From Hyphomicrobiales bacterium (lineage in GTDB: Bacteria; Pseudomonadota; Alphaproteobacteria; Rhizobiales; Aestuariivirgaceae), in assembly GCA_023266715.1 (NCBI GenBank), contig JAHFPK010000066.1, forward strand, positions 1 through 10,961: 10,961 nucleotides of DNA, written 5' to 3'. Both the position numbers and the translations under genes were made by a program. Below the pieces are notes generated by a model, which was not told where the DNA came from, searched no databases, and saw only the letters and a list, made by a program, of their open reading frames with translations. Shown piece after piece: positions 1 to 5,852 of the stretch. Each line of letters starts with the position of its first letter. The stretch's first letter is position 1.

Positions 1-1
1 G

Positions 2-1321
2 CGCAACCGCAAGCGTGGCCTTCCCGAGGTGGAACCTATTTACACTTTGGAAGACGCTATGAATGCCCTCGAGCGTTTTGGAGCGCTGAACTATGAAACC
101 TGGATGGAGCCGGCCAAAGGCATTCGCGCCTGCTGGTGGAATGCCGGCCATCTTCTGGGGTCAGGCTCCATTGAGGTGGAAGTGGCGCAAGCCGACAAGC
201 CGCCGCTGCGCATCCTCTTTTCGGGCGATATTGGCCCCGATCACAAGATGCTGGAGCCAGATCCCGAAGCGCCAACCGGTTTTGATTATGTCATCTGTGA
301 GTCAACCTATGGCGGCAAGGATCGCTTCGAACGCTCGGAGGAAAAGCGCCGCGAGCTCATGGCGCAGGAAGTAAATGCCGCAGCGGCCCGTAAAGGGGCA
401 CTTCTCATTCCTTCCTTTGCAGTGGAACGCACCCAGGAAGTTGTCACTGACCTTGTGTATCTTATGGAGCAAGGCAAGATTCCCAAAACCACCATCTTCA
501 TTGACAGTCCCTTGGCCAACAAGGCCTCCGCCATTTTCAAGAAACACGCCAAGGAATTGCAAAATGGCGATGATCTCTTTCGCGCCTTCAACTCACCCCT
601 GATCAAAAGCACCGAAACTGTAGAAGACAGCAAAGCCATCGCAAGGTTCTCGGGCTTTCACATCATCATCGCCGCCAGCGGCATGTGCGATGCAGGCCGC
701 ATCCGGCACCATTTGAAGAACCATTTGTTCAAGGCCAGTACAACGGTTCTATTGGTGGGTTTCCAGGCCACCGGCTCCCTTGGCTACATATTGGAGAGCG
801 GCGCTGAGATGGTGAAAATCCTAGGCGAGGAAATCACCGTGCGCGCCACCATCCGCCAGTTCGAGGATTATTCCGGCCACGCCGATGGGCCGGAACTTGT
901 GAAGTGGCTGAATCAGCGCAAGCCCATCGGCAAGACCGTGTTCCTCACCCATGGCGAAGAAGAACCACAGCTGGCCCTGCAACAGGCGATCACGGGAATA
1001 GTTGTCGAACGCGATTGCATTTTCCGTCCGCAGCTTGATGACGTCTACAACTTGAGTGGTGAGGCCTGCGCGCTTCTTCAAAGTGAAAGCAGGCCGCGCA
1101 TTGATCCTGTCAATATGGCAAGGCCGGACTGGAATAATGATCTCACCAGCCTGCATCTCGACATCGATCAGGAAATCAACAAACTCGCCGATGCAAAGTC
1201 CCGCGCCGTATTTATCCGCCGCCTGAAACGCGCCCTCGCCGGGGAGAGTCCCGACAACACCCGCCGCCGCCCTCCCATATCTGGTGCTTCACGCAGGTCG
1301 AGGGGTTATGATGACAATTAA
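2..1321 (+). CDS. MBL-fold/beta-CASP RNA-processing nuclease, 5'-truncated by window edge
   Basis: This is the C-terminal part (439 codons) of a metallo-beta-lactamase/beta-CASP nuclease of the CPSF-73/YSH1-like group, which cleaves RNA with two zinc ions. The frame is open to the left edge. The GTG at 29 is therefore not a credible start, and the first HxHxDH zinc motif lies outside the window. Visible metal and catalytic positions are: the His of AGHLLGSGS (149-151, motif 3), the Asp of FSGDIG (227-229, motif 4), the Glu of CESTYGG (299-301, motif A), the His of DYSGHADG (878-880, motif B) and the His of FLTHGEEE (950-952, motif C). The beta-CASP segment AASGMCDAGRIRHHL is intact, so the enzyme should be active. 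The C-terminal tail after about nt 1090 is rich in basic residues. Nothing links it functionally to the inositol genes. The family is certain; the exact RNA substrate is unknown. Confidence 0.93.
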   Translation, partial: RNRKRGLPEVEPIYTLEDAMNALERFGALNYETWMEPAKGIRACWWNAGHLLGSGSIEVEVAQADKPPLRILFSGDIGPDHKMLEPDPEAPTGFDYVICESTYGGKDRFERSEEKRRELMAQEVNAAAARKGALLIPSFAVERTQEVVTDLVYLMEQGKIPKTTIFIDSPLANKASAIFKKHAKELQNGDDLFRAFNSPLIKSTETVEDSKAIARFSGFHIIIAASGMCDAGRIRHHLKNHLFKASTTVLLVGFQATGSLGYILESGAEMVKILGEEITVRATIRQFEDYSGHADGPELVKWLNQRKPIGKTVFLTHGEEEPQLALQQAITGIVVERDCIFRPQLDDVYNLSGEACALLQSESRPRIDPVNMARPDWNNDLTSLHLDIDQEINKLADAKSRAVFIRRLKRALAGESPDNTRRRPPISGASRRSRGYDDN

Positions 1322-1390
1322 AAACAAGACGGACTAAATATTCTGCATGTGCTAGAAATACAGGCAATACATCGCGTGAGGAGAGTGCCC

Positions 1391-1582
1391 ATGGCATTGG
1401 AAGAGCTTCAGGCCCAGATCAGCCTGCTGGTAAACCAGATCAACAACCAGCCGGAAGACGTCCATGAACTTTATGAACTGCTGCACCAGAAACTGAACGA
1501 GCTTCGCAGCACCGGCCAGCCATTGCCCAAAGATCTTATCGCGCTTGAAAAGCGCATGCAGGAGCAGTTTCCAAAGCCGTAA
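1391..1582 (+). CDS. Small helical hypothetical protein (63 aa)
   Basis: I do not recognise the family. The ATG at 1391 is preceded by a good ribosome-binding site, GAGGAGA (1378-1384), six bases upstream. I prefer it to the in-frame GTG at 1349, whose extra 14 residues cover that site. The 63-residue product is highly charged. It has no signal peptide, no membrane segment and no cysteine. It reads as two or three amphipathic helices: residues 1-18 (MALEELQAQISLLVNQIN), 21-40 (PEDVHELYELLHQKLNELRS), and a last one after the QPLPKD turn. Heptad-like leucines suggest a small helical bundle or coiled coil that binds a partner. It lies 69 bp after the nuclease gene on the same strand and could be co-transcribed with it. 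It runs convergently into the oxidoreductase gene with only 13 bp between the stops and no hairpin terminator visible. Confidence 0.75.
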   Translation: MALEELQAQISLLVNQINNQPEDVHELYELLHQKLNELRSTGQPLPKDLIALEKRMQEQFPKP

Positions 1583-1595
1583 CGGACAGTGAAGT

Positions 1596-2717
1596 TCACC
1601 TCACATCCAGCCATCTGCGGCTGGCAGCCGACGCCGCAATGCCGTGAATAATTTTTTCAATCTTCAATCCTTCGGCAAAATTCACGTAAGCCTCGATATC
1701 GTTTTCAATGCAATCCAGGAAATGCTTGCACTCGATCACCTTGAGTTCGTTGAACCCCAACTGATGCCCCGGTGCCGGTGTGAATGCACCATAGGGAGGA
1801 TGCAGAGCCCCTGTAAGGATTGTCTTGAAGCCTCGCTCGGCCGCTGGCTCATCGGCGACATATAGTTGCAGCTCATTCATCCGCTCCTGGTCAAATGCGA
1901 TCATGCCTTTGGTCCCATGCACCTCAATGCGGATCATGTTTTTCCGCCCATGGGCCGCCCGGCTCGCCATCAGCAAGCCAGTTGCCCCGCTTTCAAAGCG
2001 CACCATGGCATGGGCAATGTCTTCATTTTCCACCGCACGTTTTTCGTTTGAGCCGGGCACCGGGCGAAACTTATGTACCGTATCAATGTCCGCGCAAATC
2101 TCGGTCACGTCGCCGACAAGGAAATGCGCGAAACTCACGAGATGGCAGGTGAGGTCGCCCAACACACCGAGACCGCCAGTCTCCAGACGCGAGCGCCACG
2201 ACCACGGGACATTTTCATCCGCCTGATAATCCTCATCAACCTGGCCACGGAAATGAATGATCCTGCCAAGCGCTCCCTCTTGAATGAGTTTCCGTGCATG
2301 CGTGATGGCCGGATTCCTAATGTAATTATAGCCCAGCAAGGTCTTGGCTTCCGACATCTCCGCCGCTGCCGCCATGGCTTCCGCATCTTCAAGGGTAAGG
2401 GCCATGGGCTTTTCGCACCACACGTGCTTGCCAGTTCCAAGAAAGGCAATCGCCATTTCCCGGTGCAAATTATTGGGCGTGGTGATCGAGACAATATCAA
2501 TGCGGGGGTCATCAAGAAGTCTGCGCCAATCGGTTTCAGCCCGGGTAAAACCCGCCTCGCCCGCCCTTTGTTTTGTCATCCCTTCATTGGTGTCGCACAG
2601 CACTTCCAGGCGGATGTCTGTTTCGCCCCCAAATACCGCCCGCACATGGCTCCACGCCATGGCATGGCATTTTCCCATGAACCCCGTACCGATAACTGCC
2701 ACGCCAAGCGATGCCAT
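1596..2717 (-). CDS. Gfo/Idh/MocA-family NAD(P)-dependent oxidoreductase (IolY-like inositol dehydrogenase)
   Basis: This is a cytoplasmic NAD(P)-dependent sugar or cyclitol dehydrogenase of 373 residues, a normal length for the family. The N-terminal Rossmann fold has GTGFMG (10-15). The active site has CEKP (101-104, Lys103), the GYNYIRNP segment (129-136) and GGLGVLGDLTCH, with Asp188 and His192 in the places of the catalytic Asp/His pair of B. subtilis IolG. The ATG at 2717 has GGAAGGA just upstream. The gene diverges from the RpiR regulator over a 117-bp region holding an IolR-like box. That arrangement, and the C-terminal half (ERMNE, PAPGHQLGFNELKVIEC), match what I recall of rhizobial iolY (S. 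meliloti SMc01163), linked to inositol isomers such as scyllo-inositol. The family is certain and the inositol link is likely from context. The substrate is inferred; it is distinct from the neighbouring iolG product. Confidence 0.88.
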   Translation of the reverse strand: MASLGVAVIGTGFMGKCHAMAWSHVRAVFGGETDIRLEVLCDTNEGMTKQRAGEAGFTRAETDWRRLLDDPRIDIVSITTPNNLHREMAIAFLGTGKHVWCEKPMALTLEDAEAMAAAAEMSEAKTLLGYNYIRNPAITHARKLIQEGALGRIIHFRGQVDEDYQADENVPWSWRSRLETGGLGVLGDLTCHLVSFAHFLVGDVTEICADIDTVHKFRPVPGSNEKRAVENEDIAHAMVRFESGATGLLMASRAAHGRKNMIRIEVHGTKGMIAFDQERMNELQLYVADEPAAERGFKTILTGALHPPYGAFTPAPGHQLGFNELKVIECKHFLDCIENDIEAYVNFAEGLKIEKIIHGIAASAASRRWLDVR

Positions 2718-2746
2718 AGATGATTCCTTCCGCCTATTTCACTGGT

Positions 2747-2760
2747 GGAATAATTGTTCT
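2747..2760. promoter_or_regulatory. Candidate IolR operator (GGAA-N6-TTCT)
   Basis: The sequence GGAATAATTGTTCT matches the GGAA-N6-TTCC inverted repeat, which I recall being proposed for rhizobial IolR, with one mismatch. It lies between the divergent iolY-like gene and the regulator gene, directly upstream of the TTGGCA -35-like element. It shares GGAAT and central TTGTT bases with the boxes in front of iolC. It could mediate autoregulation and control of the dehydrogenase. Binding is inferred. Confidence 0.5.
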
Positions 2761-2766
2761 ATTTTC

Positions 2767-2795
2767 TTGGCACAAGCGAAAAGCTGTGATTTACT
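2767..2795 (+). promoter_or_regulatory. Possible sigma70 promoter for the regulator gene
   Basis: TTGGCA (2767-2772) and TTTACT (2790-2795) are separated by 17 bp and lie 39 bp before the GTG start of the regulator. The -35 is good and the -10 matches TATAAT at four of six positions. The prediction is by eye only. The IolR-like box immediately upstream makes the location plausible. Confidence 0.3.
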
Positions 2796-2834
2796 GACTT
2801 GCCCCACGCCTTTTGACAGCCAAAGAGAGCCAAA

Positions 2835-3671
2835 GTGAGCGAAATTGACATCCTCCCGCGAGACTTTCAGAGCCTCAAGGCCCGCATAATTGAGCGTGGG
2901 CCCGCCCTGCCAAAACGGCTGACCCAGGTTGCAACCTATGCCCTGGAACACCCCGATGAAATCGCTTTTGGCACGGTGGCAAGCATAGCCGTGGAAGCTG
3001 ATGTGCAGCCTTCCACGCTGGTGCGCTTCTCCCAGGCCATGGGTTACCAGGGCTTTTCCGAATTGCAGGAAGTGTTTCGCTCGAGGTTGCGCGACCGGAT
3101 TCTAAACTATGAGGAACGCATTGAGCAGCTGCGCCAGCACGCCCTGTCGGCCTCAAAATCCCATGTCATTTTCCAGGGCTTTACCGAGGCGGCGGAAAAA
3201 TCAATCAATGCCCTGCAGGAAAAACTGGAGCCAAAAAAACTTGACCGCGCCGTGGAAATCCTGAGCAAGGCCGAGACCATTTATCTTCTGGGGCTTCGTC
3301 GTTCATTCCCGATTACCACCTACATGTCCTATGCCTTTGGAAAGCTCGGTGTACGGAATGTCCTGATTGATGCCATCGGCGGGTTGGCGCAGGAGGAATT
3401 GGGCTTTGCGGCGAAACGCGACGCCGTGCTGGCTATCAGCTTCACCCCCTATGCTTCCGAAACTGTAGCGCTTGCGCAAGCAGCGGCGGCACGAAATGTG
3501 CCCATCGTCGCCGTTACCGACTCAGGCTTCTCACCCCTCGCATCGTTGGCCGAAACTTGGTTCGAAGTAGCCGAAGCAAATTTCGAAGGCTTCCGCTCGA
3601 TGGCGGCTACCCTCTCGCTTGCGATGACACTGACTGTCGCCGTCGCTGAAATGCGCGGCCGCAGGCCTTAG
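2835..3671 (+). CDS. iolR: RpiR/MurR-family transcriptional regulator IolR
   Basis: A 278-residue regulator with the two-domain RpiR layout. The N-terminal winged HTH_6 domain covers about residues 10-85, with its helix-turn-helix around FGTVASIAVEADVQPSTLVRFS, followed by GYQGFSELQ, typical of the family. A C-terminal SIS sugar-phosphate-binding domain covers about 130-265 (YLLGLRRSFP, VLAISFTPYASETV, VPIVAVTDSG). The start is GTG at 2835, with AGAGAG-like purines upstream. In rhizobia the RpiR-type IolR represses the inositol genes, and a pathway intermediate bound by the SIS domain would relieve repression. I infer the same role here from its place beside iolG and iolCDEB and from GGAA-N6-TTCC boxes in front of its own gene and iolC. 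It is unrelated to the DeoR-type IolR of Bacillus despite the shared name. Confidence 0.88.
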   Translation: MSEIDILPRDFQSLKARIIERGPALPKRLTQVATYALEHPDEIAFGTVASIAVEADVQPSTLVRFSQAMGYQGFSELQEVFRSRLRDRILNYEERIEQLRQHALSASKSHVIFQGFTEAAEKSINALQEKLEPKKLDRAVEILSKAETIYLLGLRRSFPITTYMSYAFGKLGVRNVLIDAIGGLAQEELGFAAKRDAVLAISFTPYASETVALAQAAAARNVPIVAVTDSGFSPLASLAETWFEVAEANFEGFRSMAATLSLAMTLTVAVAEMRGRRP

Positions 3672-3718
3672 CGCGCTTCCCGGCGAGGTGGAACCACCTT
3701 GCCGCAAAGGAATCGCGC
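3671..3718. repeat. Imperfect extragenic palindrome after iolR
   Basis: The inner arms CGGCGAGGTGG (3681-3691) and CCACCTTGCCG (3694-3704) pair with one mismatch around AA. The outer arms GCGCGCTTCC (3671-3680) and GGAATCGCGC (3709-3718) pair with one mismatch, with CAAA left as a one-sided bulge. The structure begins on the last base of the regulator stop codon. No T-run follows on either strand, so it is not a classical intrinsic terminator. It could protect the 3' end or be a REP/RIME-like element. Confidence 0.6.
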
Positions 3719-3733
3719 CAAGTTAATATGTTG

Positions 3734-3785
3734 GAGCAAATCCTTTTCGGCGAAGTCGTGCAACTTCGCCGAAAAGGATTTGCTC
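3734..3785. repeat. Perfect 23-bp inverted repeat (hairpin) between convergent genes
   Basis: The left arm (3734-3756, starting GAGCAAATCC) is the exact reverse complement of the right arm (3763-3785, ending GGATTTGCTC), with a six-base loop CGTGCA. The right arm reaches into the TAG stop codon of the short-chain dehydrogenase (3785-3787). It would act as a bidirectional transcription block or mRNA 3'-end stabiliser for the convergent regulator and dehydrogenase transcripts. It lacks a following T-run. The GAGCAAATCC...CTTTTCGG pattern resembles dispersed rhizobial palindromic elements, so it may be a member of a genomic repeat family rather than a dedicated terminator. Confidence 0.75.
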
Positions 3786-4612
3786 TAAACCTCAGGCGGT
3801 TCCGCTGGCGAATTTCCGGCGCCCAGAACCTGCTGGTCGAAGTCGATGATCGAGCCTGTCATCAATCCCGATTCATCGCTCGACAGATAACCGCAAGCCC
3901 GCGCCACTTCATCTGGTTTCAGCAAGCGCCCGAAGGGCCGGCCTGCTTCTGCCTTTTTCAGCCAACCCTCTTCAGCATCGTGATAGGTTTTCATGATGCG
4001 GTCTTCGCCCGGCGTATCCATCCAGCCGATGGTGAGGCCATTGACCCTGATCTGATGCTTCATCACTGAATAGGCGGTGTTCTTGGTGAGCGTAATGAGC
4101 GCGCCCTTGGAAATGCAATAGGCCGAGATGAAGCTCTGCCCGCCATGGCCCGACATGGAAATGATGTTGACGATGGTACCCTTTGTTTTTTCGCGCTTCA
4201 TCACATGCAGCGCATCCTGAATGATGAAATAGGGTGCCCGCACGTTGACATTCATCATGGCATCGAAAAACTCGGGCTTGGTGTCCCAGATGGTGCCGCG
4301 ATCAGTTATTCCGGCGGCATTGATCACCGCATCAACTCGGCCAAAAGCCTTGTCTGTAGCTGCTATGACCTTGCGCGTGTCGTCCATGCCGGCAAGATCA
4401 GCCTGGACAAAAATGGTTTTAACGCCCTTCTTTTCCAGGTCGGATTTGACCCGTGTTCCATTCTTTTCATTGCGCCCCGTGATGACAATGCCCTTGCAGC
4501 CACGATCCGCGAAGAGATGGGCAATGGCTTCGCCGAGTCCCTGGGTGGAGCCAGTGACAACAGCGATTTTGCCATCCATCGATAACTTGGAAAGAGAATC
4601 CATATTCATCAT
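3785..4612 (-). CDS. Short-chain dehydrogenase/reductase coupled to iolG
   Basis: A classical SDR oxidoreductase of 275 residues. It has the cofactor motif TGSTQGLG (20-27), Arg47 after the second strand (a position often favouring NADP), AD at 71-72, NAAG (98-101), Asn123 in MNVNV, Ser152 thirteen residues before Tyr165, and YCISK (Tyr165, Lys169). The catalytic set Asn-Ser-Tyr-Lys is complete. Its ATG overlaps the iolG stop as ATGA (4609-4612), so translation is probably coupled. AAAGGTG upstream would also serve the adjacent second ATG at 4609. The last 12 or so residues, after DFDQQVLG, form a short proline-containing tail. I do not recognise the substrate. Context suggests a polyol/keto-polyol step feeding inositol breakdown, such as an inositol isomer, a methyl-inositol or an inosose reduction. 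Gluconate 5-dehydrogenase-like activity is an alternative. Confidence 0.88.
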   Translation of the reverse strand: MMNMDSLSKLSMDGKIAVVTGSTQGLGEAIAHLFADRGCKGIVITGRNEKNGTRVKSDLEKKGVKTIFVQADLAGMDDTRKVIAATDKAFGRVDAVINAAGITDRGTIWDTKPEFFDAMMNVNVRAPYFIIQDALHVMKREKTKGTIVNIISMSGHGGQSFISAYCISKGALITLTKNTAYSVMKHQIRVNGLTIGWMDTPGEDRIMKTYHDAEEGWLKKAEAGRPFGRLLKPDEVARACGYLSSDESGLMTGSIIDFDQQVLGAGNSPAEPPEV

Positions 4613-5598
4613 AACACCTTTACTGGCCTGCCTGTTGACCGTGACTCGGTTGCTGCATCGGCAAGCTTCTGCGCCTGCAGACCATCATAGCCATTGGGCC
4701 TGGATGACACGCCTTTGGCGATGCCATCGATAAAGCTGTTCACCTCATTTGCGTAGGCAGCTCCATAACGCTCGGTGAAGAAGTTCAATACGGGATCACC
4801 CTTGAAGCCATCACCGTTGGCAAGTTCAACCGTGGTGTTGTGCACATTTCCTGCGCGCAACATGCCCTTGCTGCCATGCACTTCCATGCGCTGGTCATAG
4901 CCATAGGTTGCGCGACGCGAATTGGTAATCACGCAGATTTTGCCAGACGCGGTTTGCATCTGTACCGACGCCGTGTCAACATCGCCTGCTTCACCGATGG
5001 CCTTGTCGACAAGCGCCGATCCCAAGGCATGCACAACGACAAATTCCTCGCCGACAAGAAACCGTGCCATGTCAAAATCATGGATCATCATGTCGCGGAA
5101 TAATCCGCCGGAGCCTTTCACATAGTCGGCAGGCGGAGGAGCGGGATCCCTGCTGATGATGGTCGCCAATTCAACATTGCCGATATCACCTCTTGCGATT
5201 CGCGCTTGCAGGTTTGCAAAATTCGGATCGAAGCGGCGATTGAAGCCGATCATCAGATTCGATTTGTTCTTTTCAACAACCTTGAGGCAGCTCAATATTC
5301 TGTCCACGGACAATGACACCGGCTTCTCGCAAAGGATGGCCTTGCCGGCATTCGATGCCGCTTCAATCAGGTCAGCGTGGGTTCCCGTTGGTGCTGCAAT
5401 CAGAATTGCATCAACATCCTTTGACGCGATGATTTCTTCAACGCTTGCAACTTTCGCACCTACTGTCGCAGCCAGATCGCTTGCCGCTTTCGCCATCGCA
5501 TCCGCCACGAAAGCCACCTTTGCCCTGCTGGAAGCGCCAATTGTGGCCGTGTGAACTTTGCCAATCCGGCCTGCGCCGAGTATCCCGAACCTGATCAT
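4609..5598 (-). CDS. iolG: myo-Inositol 2-dehydrogenase
   Basis: This enzyme oxidises myo-inositol to 2-keto-myo-inositol (scyllo-inosose) with NAD+, the first step of the pathway, in the cytoplasm (IolG/IdhA, EC 1.1.1.18). The 329 residues match the family length. The Rossmann motif is GAGRIG (8-13), followed by CEKP (90-93, Lys92), GFNRRFDPNF (118-127) and FRDMMIHDFDMARF, with Asp169 and His173 as the catalytic pair. A longer reading from TTG at 5610 is possible. The ATG at 5598 is preferred because MIRFGILGAGRIGKVH is the normal N terminus and GGAGAGGG sits right before it. It is the first gene of a minus-strand pair with the SDR and diverges from iolC over 254 bp. No IolR-like box lies near its start; a 22-bp palindrome lies 128 bp upstream. 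Confidence 0.95.
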   Translation of the reverse strand: MIRFGILGAGRIGKVHTATIGASSRAKVAFVADAMAKAASDLAATVGAKVASVEEIIASKDVDAILIAAPTGTHADLIEAASNAGKAILCEKPVSLSVDRILSCLKVVEKNKSNLMIGFNRRFDPNFANLQARIARGDIGNVELATIISRDPAPPPADYVKGSGGLFRDMMIHDFDMARFLVGEEFVVVHALGSALVDKAIGEAGDVDTASVQMQTASGKICVITNSRRATYGYDQRMEVHGSKGMLRAGNVHNTTVELANGDGFKGDPVLNFFTERYGAAYANEVNSFIDGIAKGVSSRPNGYDGLQAQKLADAATESRSTGRPVKVL

Positions 5599-5630
5599 TT
5601 CCCTCTCCAAAACACGTAGAAAACCCTGTC

Positions 5631-5665
5631 GAAAAGCATGAAAATGGCATGAAAAGTGGTGAAAA
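5631..5665. promoter_or_regulatory. Helically phased GAAAA tracts in the iolG leader
   Basis: GAAAA occurs at 5631, 5640, 5651 and 5661, spaced 9, 11 and 10 bp, including two copies of GCATGAAAA (5636-5644 and 5647-5655). A-tracts repeated at about one helical turn give intrinsically curved DNA. The position is 33-67 bp upstream of the iolG ATG, so it is either in the promoter or in the 5' leader. Its role is not known. Confidence 0.4.
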
Positions 5666-5725
5666 CCGCACGACTTTGGACGACATCTGCACGCAAATTC
5701 CGCGCAAATTTATCGAGGCGATTAT

Positions 5726-5747
5726 TCATACTAACATGTTAGTATGA
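5726..5747. promoter_or_regulatory. Perfect 22-bp palindrome, candidate operator for an unknown regulator
   Basis: The half-site TCATACTAACA is followed directly by its exact reverse complement. There is no loop, so it is a DNA-protein site rather than an RNA hairpin. It lies 128 bp from the iolG start and 106 bp from the iolC start. It does not resemble GGAA-N6-TTCC. Symmetric sites of this kind are typical of dimeric GntR, LacI or TetR regulators. Which one binds cannot be told from the window, where the only regulator is IolR. Confidence 0.6.
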
Positions 5748-5772
5748 GCAATATGCCCGTTTTGCGTGAAAC

Positions 5773-5786
5773 GGAATAAACATTCC
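5773..5786. promoter_or_regulatory. Perfect IolR-type box upstream of iolC
   Basis: GGAATAAACATTCC fits GGAA-N6-TTCC exactly. It ends three bases before the CTTGAC -35 candidate at 5789, so a bound repressor would block RNA polymerase. It starts with the same GGAATAA as the box in front of iolR. Assignment to IolR rests on recalled rhizobial work and on the neighbouring regulator gene. Confidence 0.6.
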
Positions 5787-5788
5787 AA

Positions 5789-5818
5789 CTTGACTTCATT
5801 TTGGAATTGTTGTTTCGT
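5789..5818 (+). promoter_or_regulatory. Candidate promoter of the iolCDEB operon
   Basis: CTTGAC (5789-5794) is an exact match to the alphaproteobacterial -35 consensus. At about 17 bp spacing the -10 would be a poor TTTCGT (5813-5818). The -35 is supported by its place between two IolR-like boxes; the -10 is weak, so the start site is uncertain. Confidence 0.4.
5803..5816. promoter_or_regulatory. Degenerate second IolR-type box upstream of iolC
   Basis: GGAATTGTTGTTTC matches GGAA-N6-TTCC at seven of the eight fixed positions and shares ten of fourteen bases with the box at 2747. It begins exactly 30 bp after the perfect box, about three helical turns, on the same face of the DNA. It falls between the -35 and -10 candidates. 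Confidence 0.45.
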
Positions 5819-5852
5819 CTTGTCAAGCAAACAAAATCCCGAGGAGGCATAA

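Noticed and set aside
1349..1390. Upstream GTG start for the 63-residue protein
   Set aside because: The extension covers the clear GAGGAGA ribosome-binding site of the ATG at 1391.
2073..2723. Open frame of about 216 codons antisense to the IolY-like gene
   Set aside because: It mirrors the coding strand of a conserved oxidoreductase, and its product has no family features.
5596..5610. Alternative TTG start for iolG at 5610
   Set aside because: It would make the GGAGAGGG ribosome-binding site part of the coding sequence and add four residues before the conserved MIRFGILGAGRIG N terminus.
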